From Rhizomonospora bruguierae (lineage in GTDB: Bacteria > Actinomycetota > Actinomycetes > Mycobacteriales > Micromonosporaceae), in NCBI RefSeq assembly GCF_018397995.1, contig NZ_BBQH01000026.1:1-64000 (forward strand): a stretch of DNA of 64,000 nt, in the 5' to 3' direction. The translations under genes were made by a program, and so were the position numbers. Below are positions 1 to 8,963 of the stretch, piece by piece. Below the pieces are notes generated by a model that saw only the letters and a list, made by a program, of their open reading frames with translations, did no database searches and was not told the origin of the DNA. How positions within the stretch are numbered: the stretch's first letter is position 1; every line of letters starts with the position of its first letter.

Positions 1-7
1 GGGCCCC

Positions 8-200
8 GGATCATTCCCGACCCGGTAGGGGCGCTGCGCTGTTCGGGCGCGGACCGTGTGTAACGATCCCGGCGCCCGGATCATTCCCGGCCTGGCGGGG
101 GCGGGTTCGGTGCTGCGCTGTTCAGGCGTGGACCGTGTGTAACGATCCCGGGGCCTGGATCATTCCCGGCCCGGCGGGGGCCGGCGCGGTGCTGCGCGCG
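8..200. repeat. Three imperfect tandem repeats of 70-79 bp
   Basis: Three copies begin with ggatcattcccg at positions 8, 78 and 157 (periods 70 and 79). The first two continue through ctgcgctgttc and a shared accgtgtgtaacgatccc block; the third is cut short after gctgcgcg. The array may extend beyond the left edge. It lies just past the 3' end of the minus-strand membrane-protein gene. No coding sense is seen in it and its function is unknown. Confidence 0.8.
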
Positions 201-222
201 GTGGCCGTCGAGGCGAACGCCG

Positions 223-627
223 TTAGTGGGGGCGTCGGAGCCAGGGTGCCAGCCACGGGACGGTCGCGAGGATGGCGACCGCGAGGGCGGCGATCACCCC
301 TTGGCCTATTCGCCCCGCCGTGACACCCGGTGCGTGGTCCAGGACGTAGTTGGCGTACCCGTTGGCGAGGGCGTCGGTCAGGAGCACGAGGGCCCCCAGG
401 ACCAGCCCTTCGAGGCGGCGGAGCAGGAGCAGCCACGCCGCGAGCGGGTCGAGCACCGTCAGCGAGACGAAGTAGGCGGCCAGCCAGGGCGGCATCGAGG
501 GGTACGGGTTCAACCCTCCCACGACGATGTGTGTGACGTGCGCTCCCGTGCCGTAGGCGAACACGACGACTGCCGCGCCGACCGCGAATCGCACCGGGAA
601 GGGCACCCCGGCCCACCGGGCGCTCAC
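223..627 (-). CDS. Small hypothetical membrane protein (4 TM segments)
   Basis: A 134-residue protein with about four hydrophobic helices separated by short loops. A Gly/Asn/Pro-Tyr-Pro loop follows the first helix, and an acidic LTVLDPLAAW stretch precedes the third. The chosen start is GTG at 627, immediately before SARWAGVPF, because sequence upstream of it is Arg-rich and lacks coding character. No clear Shine-Dalgarno sequence is visible. No enzyme motif is present. It stands alone, divergent from the GH43 gene. The family is not recognised; the call rests on hydrophobicity and an uninterrupted frame. Confidence 0.6.
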   Translation of the reverse strand: MSARWAGVPFPVRFAVGAAVVVFAYGTGAHVTHIVVGGLNPYPSMPPWLAAYFVSLTVLDPLAAWLLLLRRLEGLVLGALVLLTDALANGYANYVLDHAPGVTAGRIGQGVIAALAVAILATVPWLAPWLRRPH

Positions 628-953
628 GGGCTGACCGGGCCCGTGGCGTACGCGAGCAGCACCGCCTGGGCCCGGCCGCGCGCGGCGACCGCGGCGGCCA
701 CCGTGCGGGTTCCATCGAGCCGTACCGTCCCGGATCGCACGGTCACACCTTCGCAGACTTCGCCGCGGCGGCGCATCATCCCCCGTGTCCAGCCGCCCAC
801 GTGACCCCCCCATCTCGGACCGCCGGGCCCGCGGATCGGGCAGGTGCTCCGGAACGAGTGCCCGCCGCGCGCCGGGATTCCACGGTGCCGCCGGTATTCT
901 CGCCGGTATTCTCGCGCCGCCGTGAAGGCTGGAGCACGGGGAAGGAGCGCGCC
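628..953. other. Divergent intergenic region upstream of the xylosidase gene
   Basis: No gene is seen here. It carries the divergent start regions of the membrane protein and the GH43 gene. A perfect tandem 12-mer, gccggtattctc, occupies 890-901 and 902-913, and a gaaggag ribosome-binding site lies at 941-947. The duplicated 12-mer could be a binding site or chance slippage. Confidence 0.5.
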
Positions 954-2537
954 ATGAACGGACCGGTGCTGCCAGGCTTCCACCCGGACCCGAGCGTGTG
1001 CCGGGTCGGCGACGACTACTACCTGGTGTGCTCCAGCTTCGAGTACTTCCCGGGCGTGCCGATCTTCCACAGCCGGAACCTCACCACCTGGCGGCAGATC
1101 GGCAACGTGCTGGACCGTCCCAGCCAGTTGCCGCTGGAGCGTGCATCGCCGTCCGGTGGCATCTGGGCGCCGACGATCCGGTACCACGACGGTCGCTTTT
1201 GGATGATCACCACGAACAGCGGCCGGGGCTTCATCGTCACCGGCGAGCGGCCGGAGGGCCCATGGTCGGAGCCGGTCCCGATCGACCTGCCCGGCGTGGA
1301 TCCGGATCTGGCGTGGGACGAGGACGGCACCTGCTGGTGCACGTTCTCCGGCATCCAGCAGGCCCGCATCGACCCGCTGCGTGGCAAGGTCCTCGAAGGA
1401 CCGTGGCCGGTGTGGTCCGGCGGCGGGCTGGCCCACCCGGAGGCGCCGCATCTGTACCGGGTGGACGGTTGGTGGTACCTGATGATCGCCGAAGGCGGGA
1501 CCGGGCACGGGCACTGCGTGTCCATCGCCCGGTCCCGGTCGCCCCGGGGCCCGTTCGAGCCGGGGCCCGCGAACCCGATCGTTTCGCACCGCAGCACCAC
1601 TTCGCCGATCCAGAGCACCGGCCACGCGGACCTGGTCCAGGCGGTGGACGGTGCGTGGTGGATGGTGCTGCTCGGTACCCGCCCGCGCGGCCACTTCCCG
1701 GGCTTCCACGTGCTGGGCCGGGAGACCTTCCTGGCCCCGGTCACCTGGGTGGACGGCTGGCCGGTCGTCGGCGATGTGGGCGCCACGACCACGGCGGCCG
1801 GTGGGTCGAGCGCCGCTTGCGGTCCCGCCGCAACCACCGCGGCCGGTGCGTCGAGCGGCGCCCGCGTTCCGACCACGGCCACCGGGGGCGGGTGTCGGGA
1901 CGACTTCGACGCTCCCGCGTTGGCCCCGGAGTGGATCTCGCCGCGCAGCCGCCCGGACGGCTCGTGGGCGCTGGACGCCCGGCCGGGCTGGCTGCGCCTG
2001 CACGCGACCGGGTCGAGCCTCGACCGCCCCGGCCACACCTTTGTGGGCCGCCGGCAACAGCACGCCGATTGTCGGGTCAGCGCGCGCCTGGACCCCGGTG
2101 GGGGTCGCGCGGGCCTGTCGATCCGGCTGGATGAGGCGCACCACTACGACCTGGAGGTGGCTGGCGGGCGGGCCAGCGTCATCGCCCGCATCGGCCCGCT
2201 GCGGCAGGTCGTCGCCGGCCGGGCGGTGCCACCCGGCCCGGTGGAGCTCGTCGTCCGGATCCGGACCGCCGACGTGCTCCCGCCCGCCGTCACCGCCGCG
2301 GATCAGGTCACCGCGGGTCCGCTCGGTCTCGCCCCCGGTCCGGACACCATCGGCTTTCACCTCCGATCGGCCGGCGTCACCGACGACGGGCGGCCGTTGG
2401 CCGAACTCGACGGCCGTTACCTGTCCACCGAGGTTGCCGGCGGGTTCACCGGCCGCGTGATCGGCGTGTACGTCACGGAGGGCCACGCCGACTTCGACTG
2501 GTTCGACATCCGGCCGACCGGGGTCGACTCGGAGTGA
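954..2537 (+). CDS. Glycoside hydrolase family 43 beta-xylosidase, intracellular
   Basis: A 527-residue enzyme predicted to release xylose (or arabinose) from the non-reducing end of xylo-oligosaccharides. The five-bladed propeller opens with GFHPDPSV. Candidate catalytic residues are Asp12 (general base), Asp116 in the GVDPDLAWD motif (pKa modulator) and Glu163 in HPEAPHLYR (general acid). A Thr/Ala/Gly-rich linker near residues 277-312 leads to a C-terminal concanavalin-like beta-sandwich (about 320-527) ending ADFDWFDIRP, the arrangement of long GH43 xylosidases. The ATG at 954 is favoured by gaaggag 7 bases upstream. There is no signal peptide, so it should act on imported oligosaccharides. 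The LacI-controlled sugar importer and acetyl esterase at 44715-50206 may supply substrate; this link is inferred. Confidence 0.9.
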   Translation: MNGPVLPGFHPDPSVCRVGDDYYLVCSSFEYFPGVPIFHSRNLTTWRQIGNVLDRPSQLPLERASPSGGIWAPTIRYHDGRFWMITTNSGRGFIVTGERPEGPWSEPVPIDLPGVDPDLAWDEDGTCWCTFSGIQQARIDPLRGKVLEGPWPVWSGGGLAHPEAPHLYRVDGWWYLMIAEGGTGHGHCVSIARSRSPRGPFEPGPANPIVSHRSTTSPIQSTGHADLVQAVDGAWWMVLLGTRPRGHFPGFHVLGRETFLAPVTWVDGWPVVGDVGATTTAAGGSSAACGPAATTAAGASSGARVPTTATGGGCRDDFDAPALAPEWISPRSRPDGSWALDARPGWLRLHATGSSLDRPGHTFVGRRQQHADCRVSARLDPGGGRAGLSIRLDEAHHYDLEVAGGRASVIARIGPLRQVVAGRAVPPGPVELVVRIRTADVLPPAVTAADQVTAGPLGLAPGPDTIGFHLRSAGVTDDGRPLAELDGRYLSTEVAGGFTGRVIGVYVTEGHADFDWFDIRPTGVDSE

Positions 2538-2784
2538 GTGTCTGACCGGAGCGGCGTGGCGCCGTCATGCCGCCCGGCCGGCCAGCCGGGAATTTCGCGG
2601 TTAGTTAGGCGGGAGCCGGATCATGTGGCGGTGGACCGTTTGGCGAATTCCGCTCAGCTTTCCTCCGGCGAGGAATTCCATGGGGAATAGCTTCGTGCCC
2701 GTTCGCGAGGGGGAGTAGCCATCAGCAATGGCCGATAACGGGAAGTAGATATCTCCCTGCCACTTTCAACATATATCGCATGGG
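2538..2784. other. Relatively AT-rich promoter region of helR
   Basis: No gene is seen. The region is noticeably richer in A/T than its surroundings. It includes catatatc at 2769-2777, a plausible -10 region just upstream of the rifamycin-associated element. No convincing terminator for the xylosidase gene was found. Confidence 0.45.
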
Positions 2785-2803
2785 GGGGCTTGCGGCAAGA
2801 CCC
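2785..2803 (+). promoter_or_regulatory. Rifamycin-associated element (RAE)
   Basis: The 19-bp sequence GGGGCTTGCGGCAAGACCC is an inverted repeat (GGGGCTTGC / GCAAGACCC, one mismatch). It matches the RAE described upstream of rifamycin-inducible resistance genes in actinomycetes, which I recall as GGGGCTTGCGGCAAGGCCC. It lies 97 bp before the helR start codon, the expected setting for rifamycin-induced expression. The match was made from memory, not by a search. Confidence 0.85.
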
Positions 2804-2900
2804 GGGTCATGCCGCAGAATCGCGGGCCGGAGCCGGAACGTCGCGGAAATGGACGCGCGACGTGCGCGTGCGCGAAGGCTCCGAGATCGGAGTTGATGAC

Positions 2901-5054
2901 GTGAACCCGTCGACGGACAGCGCGTTCGATCTTCCCGACCGCCTCTCGTCGAAGGCCGACCCGAGCCTGACCGCCGGCGACGAGCGGCATTTCGCGGCCA
3001 TCGCGGAGAGCCTCGAGCGGTCGATCGCCGAGCTGTCCGGCCGCCTCGACGCCGAGCGCAAGGCGCCCGGCGGCCTGGGCCAGGCGGCGATGGACCGCGA
3101 CATGGAGGTCTACCGGCTGACCGCGCGGCTGCGCACCCTGCGCCGCTTCGGTCTGGATCTGTGCCTCGGACGCATGGTCAGGGCGGACGCTCCCGAGCCG
3201 GTGTACGTCGGCCGGCTCGGCCTCACGGACGGCGCGGGTCGCCGGCTGCTGCACGACTGGCGGTCCCCGGCGGCCGAGCCGTTCTTCGCGGCGACCCACG
3301 CCACCCCGATGGGGCTGGCGAGCCGTCGCAGGTACCGCTGGACCCGAGGCCGGATCACCGACTACTGGGACGAGGTGTTCACCCCGGACGGGCTCGACGG
3401 GCACGCCGCGCTGGACGACCAGTCCGCCTTCATCGCCAGCCTGGGCGGCAACCGGTCGGCCCGGATGCGGGACGTGCTCGGCACCATCCAGGCCGACCAG
3501 GACGCCATCGTCCGGGCGGGCTCCGGCGGCGCTCTGGTCGTCGACGGCGGCCCGGGTACGGGCAAGACGGTCGTCGCCCTGCACCGGACCGCGTACCTGC
3601 TCTACTCCGACCCGCGCCTCGGTCACCGTCGGGGCGGCGTGCTGTTCATCGGTCCGCACCAGCCGTACCTGGCCTACGTGGCCGATGTCCTCCCCAACCT
3701 CGGTGAGGAGGACGTGCAGACCTGCACCCTGCGGGACCTCGTCGCCGAGGGAGCCGCGGCGACGGTCGAGGCGGACCCGTACGTGGCCCGGTTGAAGTCG
3801 TCCGCGGATCTGGTGAGGGCGATCGAGGCGGCCGTCGGGTTCTACGAGGAGCCGCCCGCCACGGGGATGACGGTGACGACCGACGAGTCCGACATCTGGT
3901 TGAGCGCCGACGATTGGGCCGAGGCGTTCGACGCGGCGGAGCCCGGTATCCCGCACAACGAGGCGCGCGACCTGATTTGGGCGGAACTGCTCACGATCCT
4001 GATGGACAAGCACGACGGCGACGACGCGGGGGAGTTGCGCCGCCTGTCGCTGGCGTGGAACAGGGAGTTGCGCACGGCCTTCAACCGCGCGTGGCCGCTG
4101 CTCGAAGCGGCCGACCTCGTCGGTGACCTGTGGTCGGTACCCGCCTACCTGCGCAAGTGCGCTCCCTGGCTCGACCCGGACGAGGTTCGGGCTCTCCAGC
4201 GCGCGGACGCCCGGGCGTGGACGGTGTCCGACCTGCCACTGCTGGACGCGGCCCGGCAGCGGCTCGGCGATCCGGAGGCGTCGCGGCGCGCGCGCCGGCG
4301 CAGCGCCACCACCGCCGCCGAACGCGAGCGGATGACCAGGGTCGTGGACGGCCTGATCGAGGTCGCCGACGACGCCTACGGTGTCGGCCTGGTGACGATG
4401 CTGCGCGGCGAGGACTTTCAGGACGCCCTCGTCGACGAGGCCGCCCTGCCCGGCACCGAACCGGACCGGCTCGCCGGCCCGTTCGCGCACATCGTCGTGG
4501 ACGAGGCCCAGGAACTCACCGACGCCGAGTGGCAGATGCTGCTGCTGCGCTGCCCCTCCCGGAGCTTCACCATCGTCGGGGACCGGACCCAGGCCAGGCA
4601 CGGGTTCACGGAGTCGTGGCGGGAACGGCTCGAGCGGATCGGGCTCGACCGGATCACCCTGGCCTCGCTGACCATCAACTACCGCACGCCGACGGAGGTC
4701 ATGGCGCAGGCCGAGCCGGTCATCCGGGCCGTGCTCCCGGACGCCAACGTGCCGACCTCCATCCGCGGCAACGGCCTTCCCGTCGGGCACGGATCCGCCG
4801 CGGATCTGGGCCCGATCGTCGAGACCTGGCTCGCCGCGCACGCCGAGGGGATCGGCTGCGTCATCGGCGACCCCACGTTCCCGGCGACGGCCCGGGTCCG
4901 GTCGTTGACCCCGGAGCTGTCGAAGGGGCTGGAGTTCGACCTGGTTGTCCTCGTCGATCCGGAGGCGTTCGGCGACGGCGTCGAGGGGGCGGTCGACCGC
5001 TATGTCGCGATGACCCGGGCGACCCAGCAGCTCGTCATCCTCACGAGTTCCTGA
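2901..5054 (+). CDS. helR: HelD/HelR-family RNA polymerase-recycling helicase-like ATPase
   Basis: A 717-residue superfamily 1 (UvrD-like) ATPase. An N-terminal coiled-coil-like arm covers roughly residues 20-70. Walker A is GPGTGKT with Lys222, and the Walker B-like box is DEAQ at 534-537 (VVDEAQELT). A motif VI-like region near the C-terminus reads YVAMTRATQQL. Proteins of this class bind RNA polymerase, open its clefts and remove stalled complexes; the HelR branch also displaces rifamycins. Assignment to HelR rather than generic HelD rests on the RAE upstream. The GTG at 2901 is preceded by cggag at 8 bases. Its 3' end overlaps the convergent amidohydrolase gene by 14 bp. Confidence 0.88.
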   Translation: MNPSTDSAFDLPDRLSSKADPSLTAGDERHFAAIAESLERSIAELSGRLDAERKAPGGLGQAAMDRDMEVYRLTARLRTLRRFGLDLCLGRMVRADAPEPVYVGRLGLTDGAGRRLLHDWRSPAAEPFFAATHATPMGLASRRRYRWTRGRITDYWDEVFTPDGLDGHAALDDQSAFIASLGGNRSARMRDVLGTIQADQDAIVRAGSGGALVVDGGPGTGKTVVALHRTAYLLYSDPRLGHRRGGVLFIGPHQPYLAYVADVLPNLGEEDVQTCTLRDLVAEGAAATVEADPYVARLKSSADLVRAIEAAVGFYEEPPATGMTVTTDESDIWLSADDWAEAFDAAEPGIPHNEARDLIWAELLTILMDKHDGDDAGELRRLSLAWNRELRTAFNRAWPLLEAADLVGDLWSVPAYLRKCAPWLDPDEVRALQRADARAWTVSDLPLLDAARQRLGDPEASRRARRRSATTAAERERMTRVVDGLIEVADDAYGVGLVTMLRGEDFQDALVDEAALPGTEPDRLAGPFAHIVVDEAQELTDAEWQMLLLRCPSRSFTIVGDRTQARHGFTESWRERLERIGLDRITLASLTINYRTPTEVMAQAEPVIRAVLPDANVPTSIRGNGLPVGHGSAADLGPIVETWLAAHAEGIGCVIGDPTFPATARVRSLTPELSKGLEFDLVVLVDPEAFGDGVEGAVDRYVAMTRATQQLVILTSS

Positions 5055-5937
5055 CGCCGGCCGGGCCACCGTGGTCGCCGCCCGGCACCCGCTCGGTCAG
5101 TCCGTAGGTGCGCACCGCGGTGCCGGCGAAGATCTCCCGCCGGCCCGCCTCGGGCAGCCGCGGCAGGGCCTCCCGCAGAGCGGTACACACACCGGCGTAG
5201 TCGGCGACGAGCAGGCAGACCGGCCAGTCCGAGCCGAACATCAGGCGTCCGACACCGAACTCCTCGACCGCCACCGCGACGAACGGGCGCAGGGCGTCCA
5301 CCGTCCACCCGGGGCCGGCCTCGGTGACCATCCCGGACAGCTTGCAGGTGACGTTGCCGTTGGCGGCCAGGGCCGCGAACCCGTCGCGCCACCGGCGCAG
5401 CCCCGCCGCGCCCTCGTCGATCCGCGGCTTGCCCAGGTGGTCGAGCGCGAACCGCAGCCCGGGGACGGCCCGCGCCGCCCGGGCCGCCGACGGTAGCTGA
5501 TCGGCCCGGATCACCAGGTCGAACACCAGCCCGGCGGCGCCGATCTGAGCCAGGCCGCGGCGCACCTCCGGCCGGTCGAGGTAGTCGGGGTCCGGTTCGC
5601 CCTGGACCTGCGAACGCACCCCCACGAGCAGGTCGCCGCCGCGGAGGCGCCGGTACCGGGCGACGGTGGCGGGCACGCCGCCGCCCGCGACGTCGATCCA
5701 GGCCACCACGCCGAGGATCGGTTCGGTGTCGGCCGCGTAGCCCAGGAACTCGGCCACCTCGTCGGGATGGCATCGGCCGCCCTCGACCAGCACCGTCCCG
5801 TCAACCCCGGCGGTGGCCAGTTCGGCGCGCAGGTCCTCGGGGGTGAACGGCCGCCGGATCGGCGCCAGGCCCGGTTCGTCGAGCCAGCGGTAGCCCCGCT
5901 CGGGGCGCCACAGGTGGTGATGTGCGTCGATAATCAT
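5041..5937 (-). CDS. Amidohydrolase 2 family (lactonase-type) protein
   Basis: A 298-residue TIM-barrel metal-dependent hydrolase. The HxH metal motif is at the extreme N-terminus (MIIDAHHHLW, His6 and His8), with His167 in LDHLGKP and Asp237 in FGSDWP. This pattern fits the PF04909 group that includes L-fucono- and L-rhamnono-lactonases and 2-pyrone-4,6-dicarboxylate lactonase, which open lactone rings in sugar or aromatic catabolism. The substrate cannot be read from sequence. The ATG at 5937 places the HxH motif where the family has it. No sugar dehydrogenase or transporter is adjacent, so its pathway is unknown. Confidence 0.85.
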   Translation of the reverse strand: MIIDAHHHLWRPERGYRWLDEPGLAPIRRPFTPEDLRAELATAGVDGTVLVEGGRCHPDEVAEFLGYAADTEPILGVVAWIDVAGGGVPATVARYRRLRGGDLLVGVRSQVQGEPDPDYLDRPEVRRGLAQIGAAGLVFDLVIRADQLPSAARAARAVPGLRFALDHLGKPRIDEGAAGLRRWRDGFAALAANGNVTCKLSGMVTEAGPGWTVDALRPFVAVAVEEFGVGRLMFGSDWPVCLLVADYAGVCTALREALPRLPEAGRREIFAGTAVRTYGLTERVPGGDHGGPAGVRNS

Positions 5938-6237
5938 GTCGCCTCCGTCTCGGTCGGCGCACACCGCCGTCGGTGCCGCTCGGCCGGGCACCGCCGGCCG
6001 CCACGGCCCGTCCGGTGGGCGGCCGGCGGTCACGGGCGTTGCCGGCGCCGGTTGGCGCCCGCCGTTGCCGCGTACCGGTCCACGAGGTGCTCGTGCCGGT
6101 GGTCAAGGTACTCGATCGCCGGGCCCTGCGCGCTCCTGTGACGGCCACGAAGGCGCGGTGCGGTTCTTCGATGCCTGGTACGGCGCGGTCGGGGCGGGAG
6201 TCGGTGTGGGTCCGCGGTTGCGGCCGGTCGCCGGGTT
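5938..6237. other. Non-coding or scrambled stretch before the NRPS remnants
   Basis: No convincing gene in either direction. Open frames here have strongly Arg/Pro-biased translations typical of antisense shadows in high-GC DNA. It separates the amidohydrolase start from oppositely oriented gene fragments and is probably part of the same decayed interval. Confidence 0.4.
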
Positions 6238-6524
6238 GATCGGGGCGTAACCTGGGGCACTGTCACGGCGGGGAAGGCATCGCCGAACACGGCCGTCCAC
6301 TCCTCCCGGGCGATCTGCTCCGCCCGCTCCCACGGCGGGACGTAGCGCATGCCCGTCGCGTAGTCGCACACCAGTCCACGGTGCTCCCACACCTTCTCGA
6401 AGGCGTCCGCGTACCGGTCGAGCAAGGGTCCGGCGTCGGGGTGAAGATGCGCCTTCTGGATGGTGAAGGTCTCCCCGAGCACCCGCAGGGTGTGCGGGAA
6501 TGCCGCCGGATCGTACGGCGCCGG
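6238..6524 (-). pseudogene. Gene fragment of unknown family on the minus strand
   Basis: About 95 codons with normal-looking composition run from YDPAAFPHTLRV through LLDRYADAFEKVWEH to ERAEQIAREEW. Both ends run into Arg-rich nonsense and no start codon fits. The YADAFEKVWEH stretch loosely recalls the C-terminal helix of StrS/DegT aminotransferases, but this is a weak resemblance. It abuts the carrier-protein tail on the opposite strand, so two truncated genes have been brought together. Best described as a remnant of an unidentified gene. Confidence 0.35.
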
Positions 6525-6617
6525 CGCTACCAGGTCTCGGTGTCCATCATCGAGTTCTTCCAACGGCCCACCGTGGCCGCGATGACCCAGGCGATCCGCC
6601 GACGGCGGGCGTCGTGA
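6525..6617 (+). pseudogene. C-terminal tail of a peptidyl/acyl carrier protein
   Basis: About 30 codons encode SVSIIEFFQRPTVAAMTQAI followed by an Arg-rich end. This is the helix 3-4 region typical of carrier proteins ('...FFxxPTVAxLA...'). The phosphopantetheine Ser motif (DSL) and the first two helices are gone; upstream sequence is a foreign minus-strand fragment. The stop codon overlaps the GTG of the adenylation gene (GTGA at 6614-6617), showing that the carrier gene was once translationally coupled to it. Confidence 0.65.
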
Positions 6618-8214
6618 GCGGGCCGGACGGCGGTGCGTGTGGGGCGGCGCTGCTGCGTCACTACTTCTTCCACGCCGCCCGGCGGCATCCCGACACCCCC
6701 GCCCTGGAGTTGGCGGGCGTCCGGTTGAGCTACCGGGAACTGGCTGACCTCGCCGAGGCCGTCGCGGCGGACCTGCTGGCCCTGCCCGGCGGCCCACCAC
6801 GTCGGGTGGCCCTGCTGGCTGGTCGCGGTCCGGCCGCCTACGCCGGGTACCTCGGTGTGCTGCGCGCCGGGGCGGCGGTCGTGCCGCTGGACCCCGGGGG
6901 GCCGGCCGGCCGCAACGGCTCGATGGCGGCGGCGGGGATCGACGCGCTGGTCAGCGACGGCACGGCCGCCGGTCAGGCGGAGGAGATCGGGTCCCGGACC
7001 GGCAGCCGCCGACTCGACCTGACCCCGGCCGGCGAGGTCACCGCACCGCGCGCCGCCGGTGCCCGCCCCGCTGCGCCCATACCGCCGGACGCGCTGGCCT
7101 ACGTGCTGTTCACCTCCGGCTCGACGGGCGGCCGAAGGGGGTGCCGATCACCCACCGCAACGTCGTGCCGTACATCGGCCACCACCAAGGACGGTGCGGC
7201 GCGGGACCCGACAGCCGGTGGGCGCAGAGCGGTGAGCTGACCTTCGACGCCTCCCTGATCGCGATGTTCTGTGCCTGGGGGGCCGGCGGCACGCTGGTCG
7301 TCCCCCGTCCGCGGGAGCTGATGTCGCCACGCCGGTTCCTCGCCGAGCACGCCATTACGCACTGCGTGCTGGTGCCCTCGGTGATCTCGATCGCCACCGC
7401 GCTGCGCGGCCTGCCCGCCGGGTGTCTGCCGGACCTGCGCTGCACCGTCCTCGGGGCGGAGCGGGTGACCCTGGCCCAGGCGAGGGCCTGGCGGGCCGCG
7501 GCTCCCCGCAGCCGAATCGAGAACGCGTATGGTCCGACCGAGCTGACCATCTGCTGTACCGGATACTGGCTGCCCGACGACGAGTCGCGGTGGCCGGACA
7601 CCTTGAACGGCAGCGTCCCGATCGGCCGGGTCTACCCGCACCTGGAAAGCGTCGTGATCGGCGACGACGGACGGCCGGCGGAGGAGGGCGAACTCGGCGT
7701 GCGGGGGGTGCAGCGGTTCGGGGGCTACCTGGACCCGGCCGACAACGTGGGCCGCTTCCTGACGTTCTCCGCTGGGCAGGCGTCGGTGCTGGGGCCGGGG
7801 GAGCCCCTGACGGACCGGCACTGGTACCGCACCGGCGACCGGGTCCGCGCCGAGCACGGCGAGCTCGTCTGCCTGGGCCGGCTGGACGACCAGGTGAAGA
7901 TCGGCGGCCACCGGGTCGAGGTGGGTGAGGTCCAGGCGGTCCTGCGCGGGCACCCCGGGGTGGTCGACGTCCGCGTTCTGCTGCTGGACACCGGGGACGG
8001 CGCCCCCCGGTTGGTCGCCGCGTACACCGGCGCCCCGGAGGTGGCGGCGGACCTGACCGCGCTGGCGCGGGCCCAACTCCCGGCGTACATGCTGCCCGGA
8101 CGGATCAGGTGGTTCGCCCGGCTGCCACTCGCGTCCAGCGGGAAGGTCGATCGCCGGGGCCTGATCCGCATGCTGGCCGACCGCGATGCGGCTCCGGCGG
8201 GAGGTGACCGGTGA
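6614..8214 (+). pseudogene. Stand-alone NRPS adenylation protein, frameshifted in core motif A3
   Basis: An amino-acid-activating AMP-binding protein of about 530 residues. The N-terminal part (HPDTPALELAGVRLSYREL, YLGVLRAGAAVVPLDP) reads to FTSGSTG. One base is then missing near 7129: inserting a C restores TSGSTGRPKGVPITH. The rest continues in another frame with A4 TFDASL, A5 NAYGPTE, A7 YRTGD, A8 GRLDDQVKIGGHRVE and A10 SSGKVDR. A tentative specificity code from the A4-A5 region is D-A-I-L-T-L-A-I-C, with no clear match. GTGA overlaps on both sides couple it to the carrier-protein remnant and the thioesterase. As written it cannot be made; a sequencing error is possible because only one base is involved. 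Confidence 0.85.
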
Positions 8215-8963
8215 ACACCTCGACCGGCGGGATGCTGGCCCGGCTCACCGACCCGGCCACCGCCACGCTGGAGCTGGTGCTGTTCCCTGGCGCCGGGAAC
8301 GGTCCCAGCGCGTTCAGCGGCTGGCAGCGGCTGGTCCCCGCGGTGTGGCGGGTCGCCGTGGTCTGCCTGCCGGGCCGGGAGAGCCGGGTCGGTGAGCCGT
8401 TCGCGCCATCGGTGCCGCGCGCGGTCGACGAGGTCGTCCCGGCGATCCGGTCCTGGCACCGCCCGGGCGCCCTACTGGTCTTCCTGGGGCACAGTCTGGG
8501 CGCGTGGTTCGCGCTGGAGGCGGCGTTGCGGATGGCGGCGGACCTGCTGGTGCCGGTCGGCTGCGGTCCGCGGGAGGGGCCGTTGACGCACGGCGATCCG
8601 GACCTGGCCCTGCTCCGGAAGGCGATTCACGAGCAGGTCGTCGCGGCCGGGATCGAACCCGATCTGCTGGACGAGGTGGTCGAGGCGACCGCGGCGGTGA
8701 TGCGGGGCGACATCGCCGCGTGTCACGGGTACCTGCCGCCGCACGCGGGCCTGAGCTGTGACGTGGTCGCCTACCACGGGCGCGACGACCGGCCCGCCGC
8801 TGGATCCTGGGCCCGGTACACCCGGGGCCGGGCCGACGAGGTGGAGGTCGGCGGCGACCACCACTTCGTCAAGCGGACCCCGCAGGAACTGATCCGCGAT
8901 CTGGACCGGCGGGTGCGCCGGGCCGGGCGGGTGCCGGACGGGAAGGGCGAGGTGCGGTGGTGA
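8211..8963 (+). CDS. Type II thioesterase (alpha/beta hydrolase) of an NRPS/PKS locus
   Basis: A 250-residue proofreading thioesterase that would clear mis-acylated carrier proteins. The fold opens with LVLFPGAGNG. The nucleophile is Ser95 in GHSLGAW; an acidic residue sits in YHGRDD and the catalytic His in GGDHHFV near the C-terminus. Length and motif order match TEII enzymes and it appears intact. The GTG at 8211 overlaps the stop of the adenylation gene, and its own stop overlaps the P450 start. With the carrier protein lost and the adenylation gene shifted, it has no obvious local substrate. Confidence 0.88.
   Translation: MNTSTGGMLARLTDPATATLELVLFPGAGNGPSAFSGWQRLVPAVWRVAVVCLPGRESRVGEPFAPSVPRAVDEVVPAIRSWHRPGALLVFLGHSLGAWFALEAALRMAADLLVPVGCGPREGPLTHGDPDLALLRKAIHEQVVAAGIEPDLLDEVVEATAAVMRGDIAACHGYLPPHAGLSCDVVAYHGRDDRPAAGSWARYTRGRADEVEVGGDHHFVKRTPQELIRDLDRRVRRAGRVPDGKGEVRW

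Noticed and set aside
890-913. Perfect 12-bp tandem repeat before the xylosidase gene as an operator
   Set aside because: Two copies without dyad symmetry and no regulator nearby; slippage is as likely, so it is only mentioned in the annotation.
624-5069. Long minus-strand open frames opposite the xylosidase and helR genes
   Set aside because: Translations are Arg/Pro/Gly-rich without domains; they are antisense shadows caused by high third-position GC.
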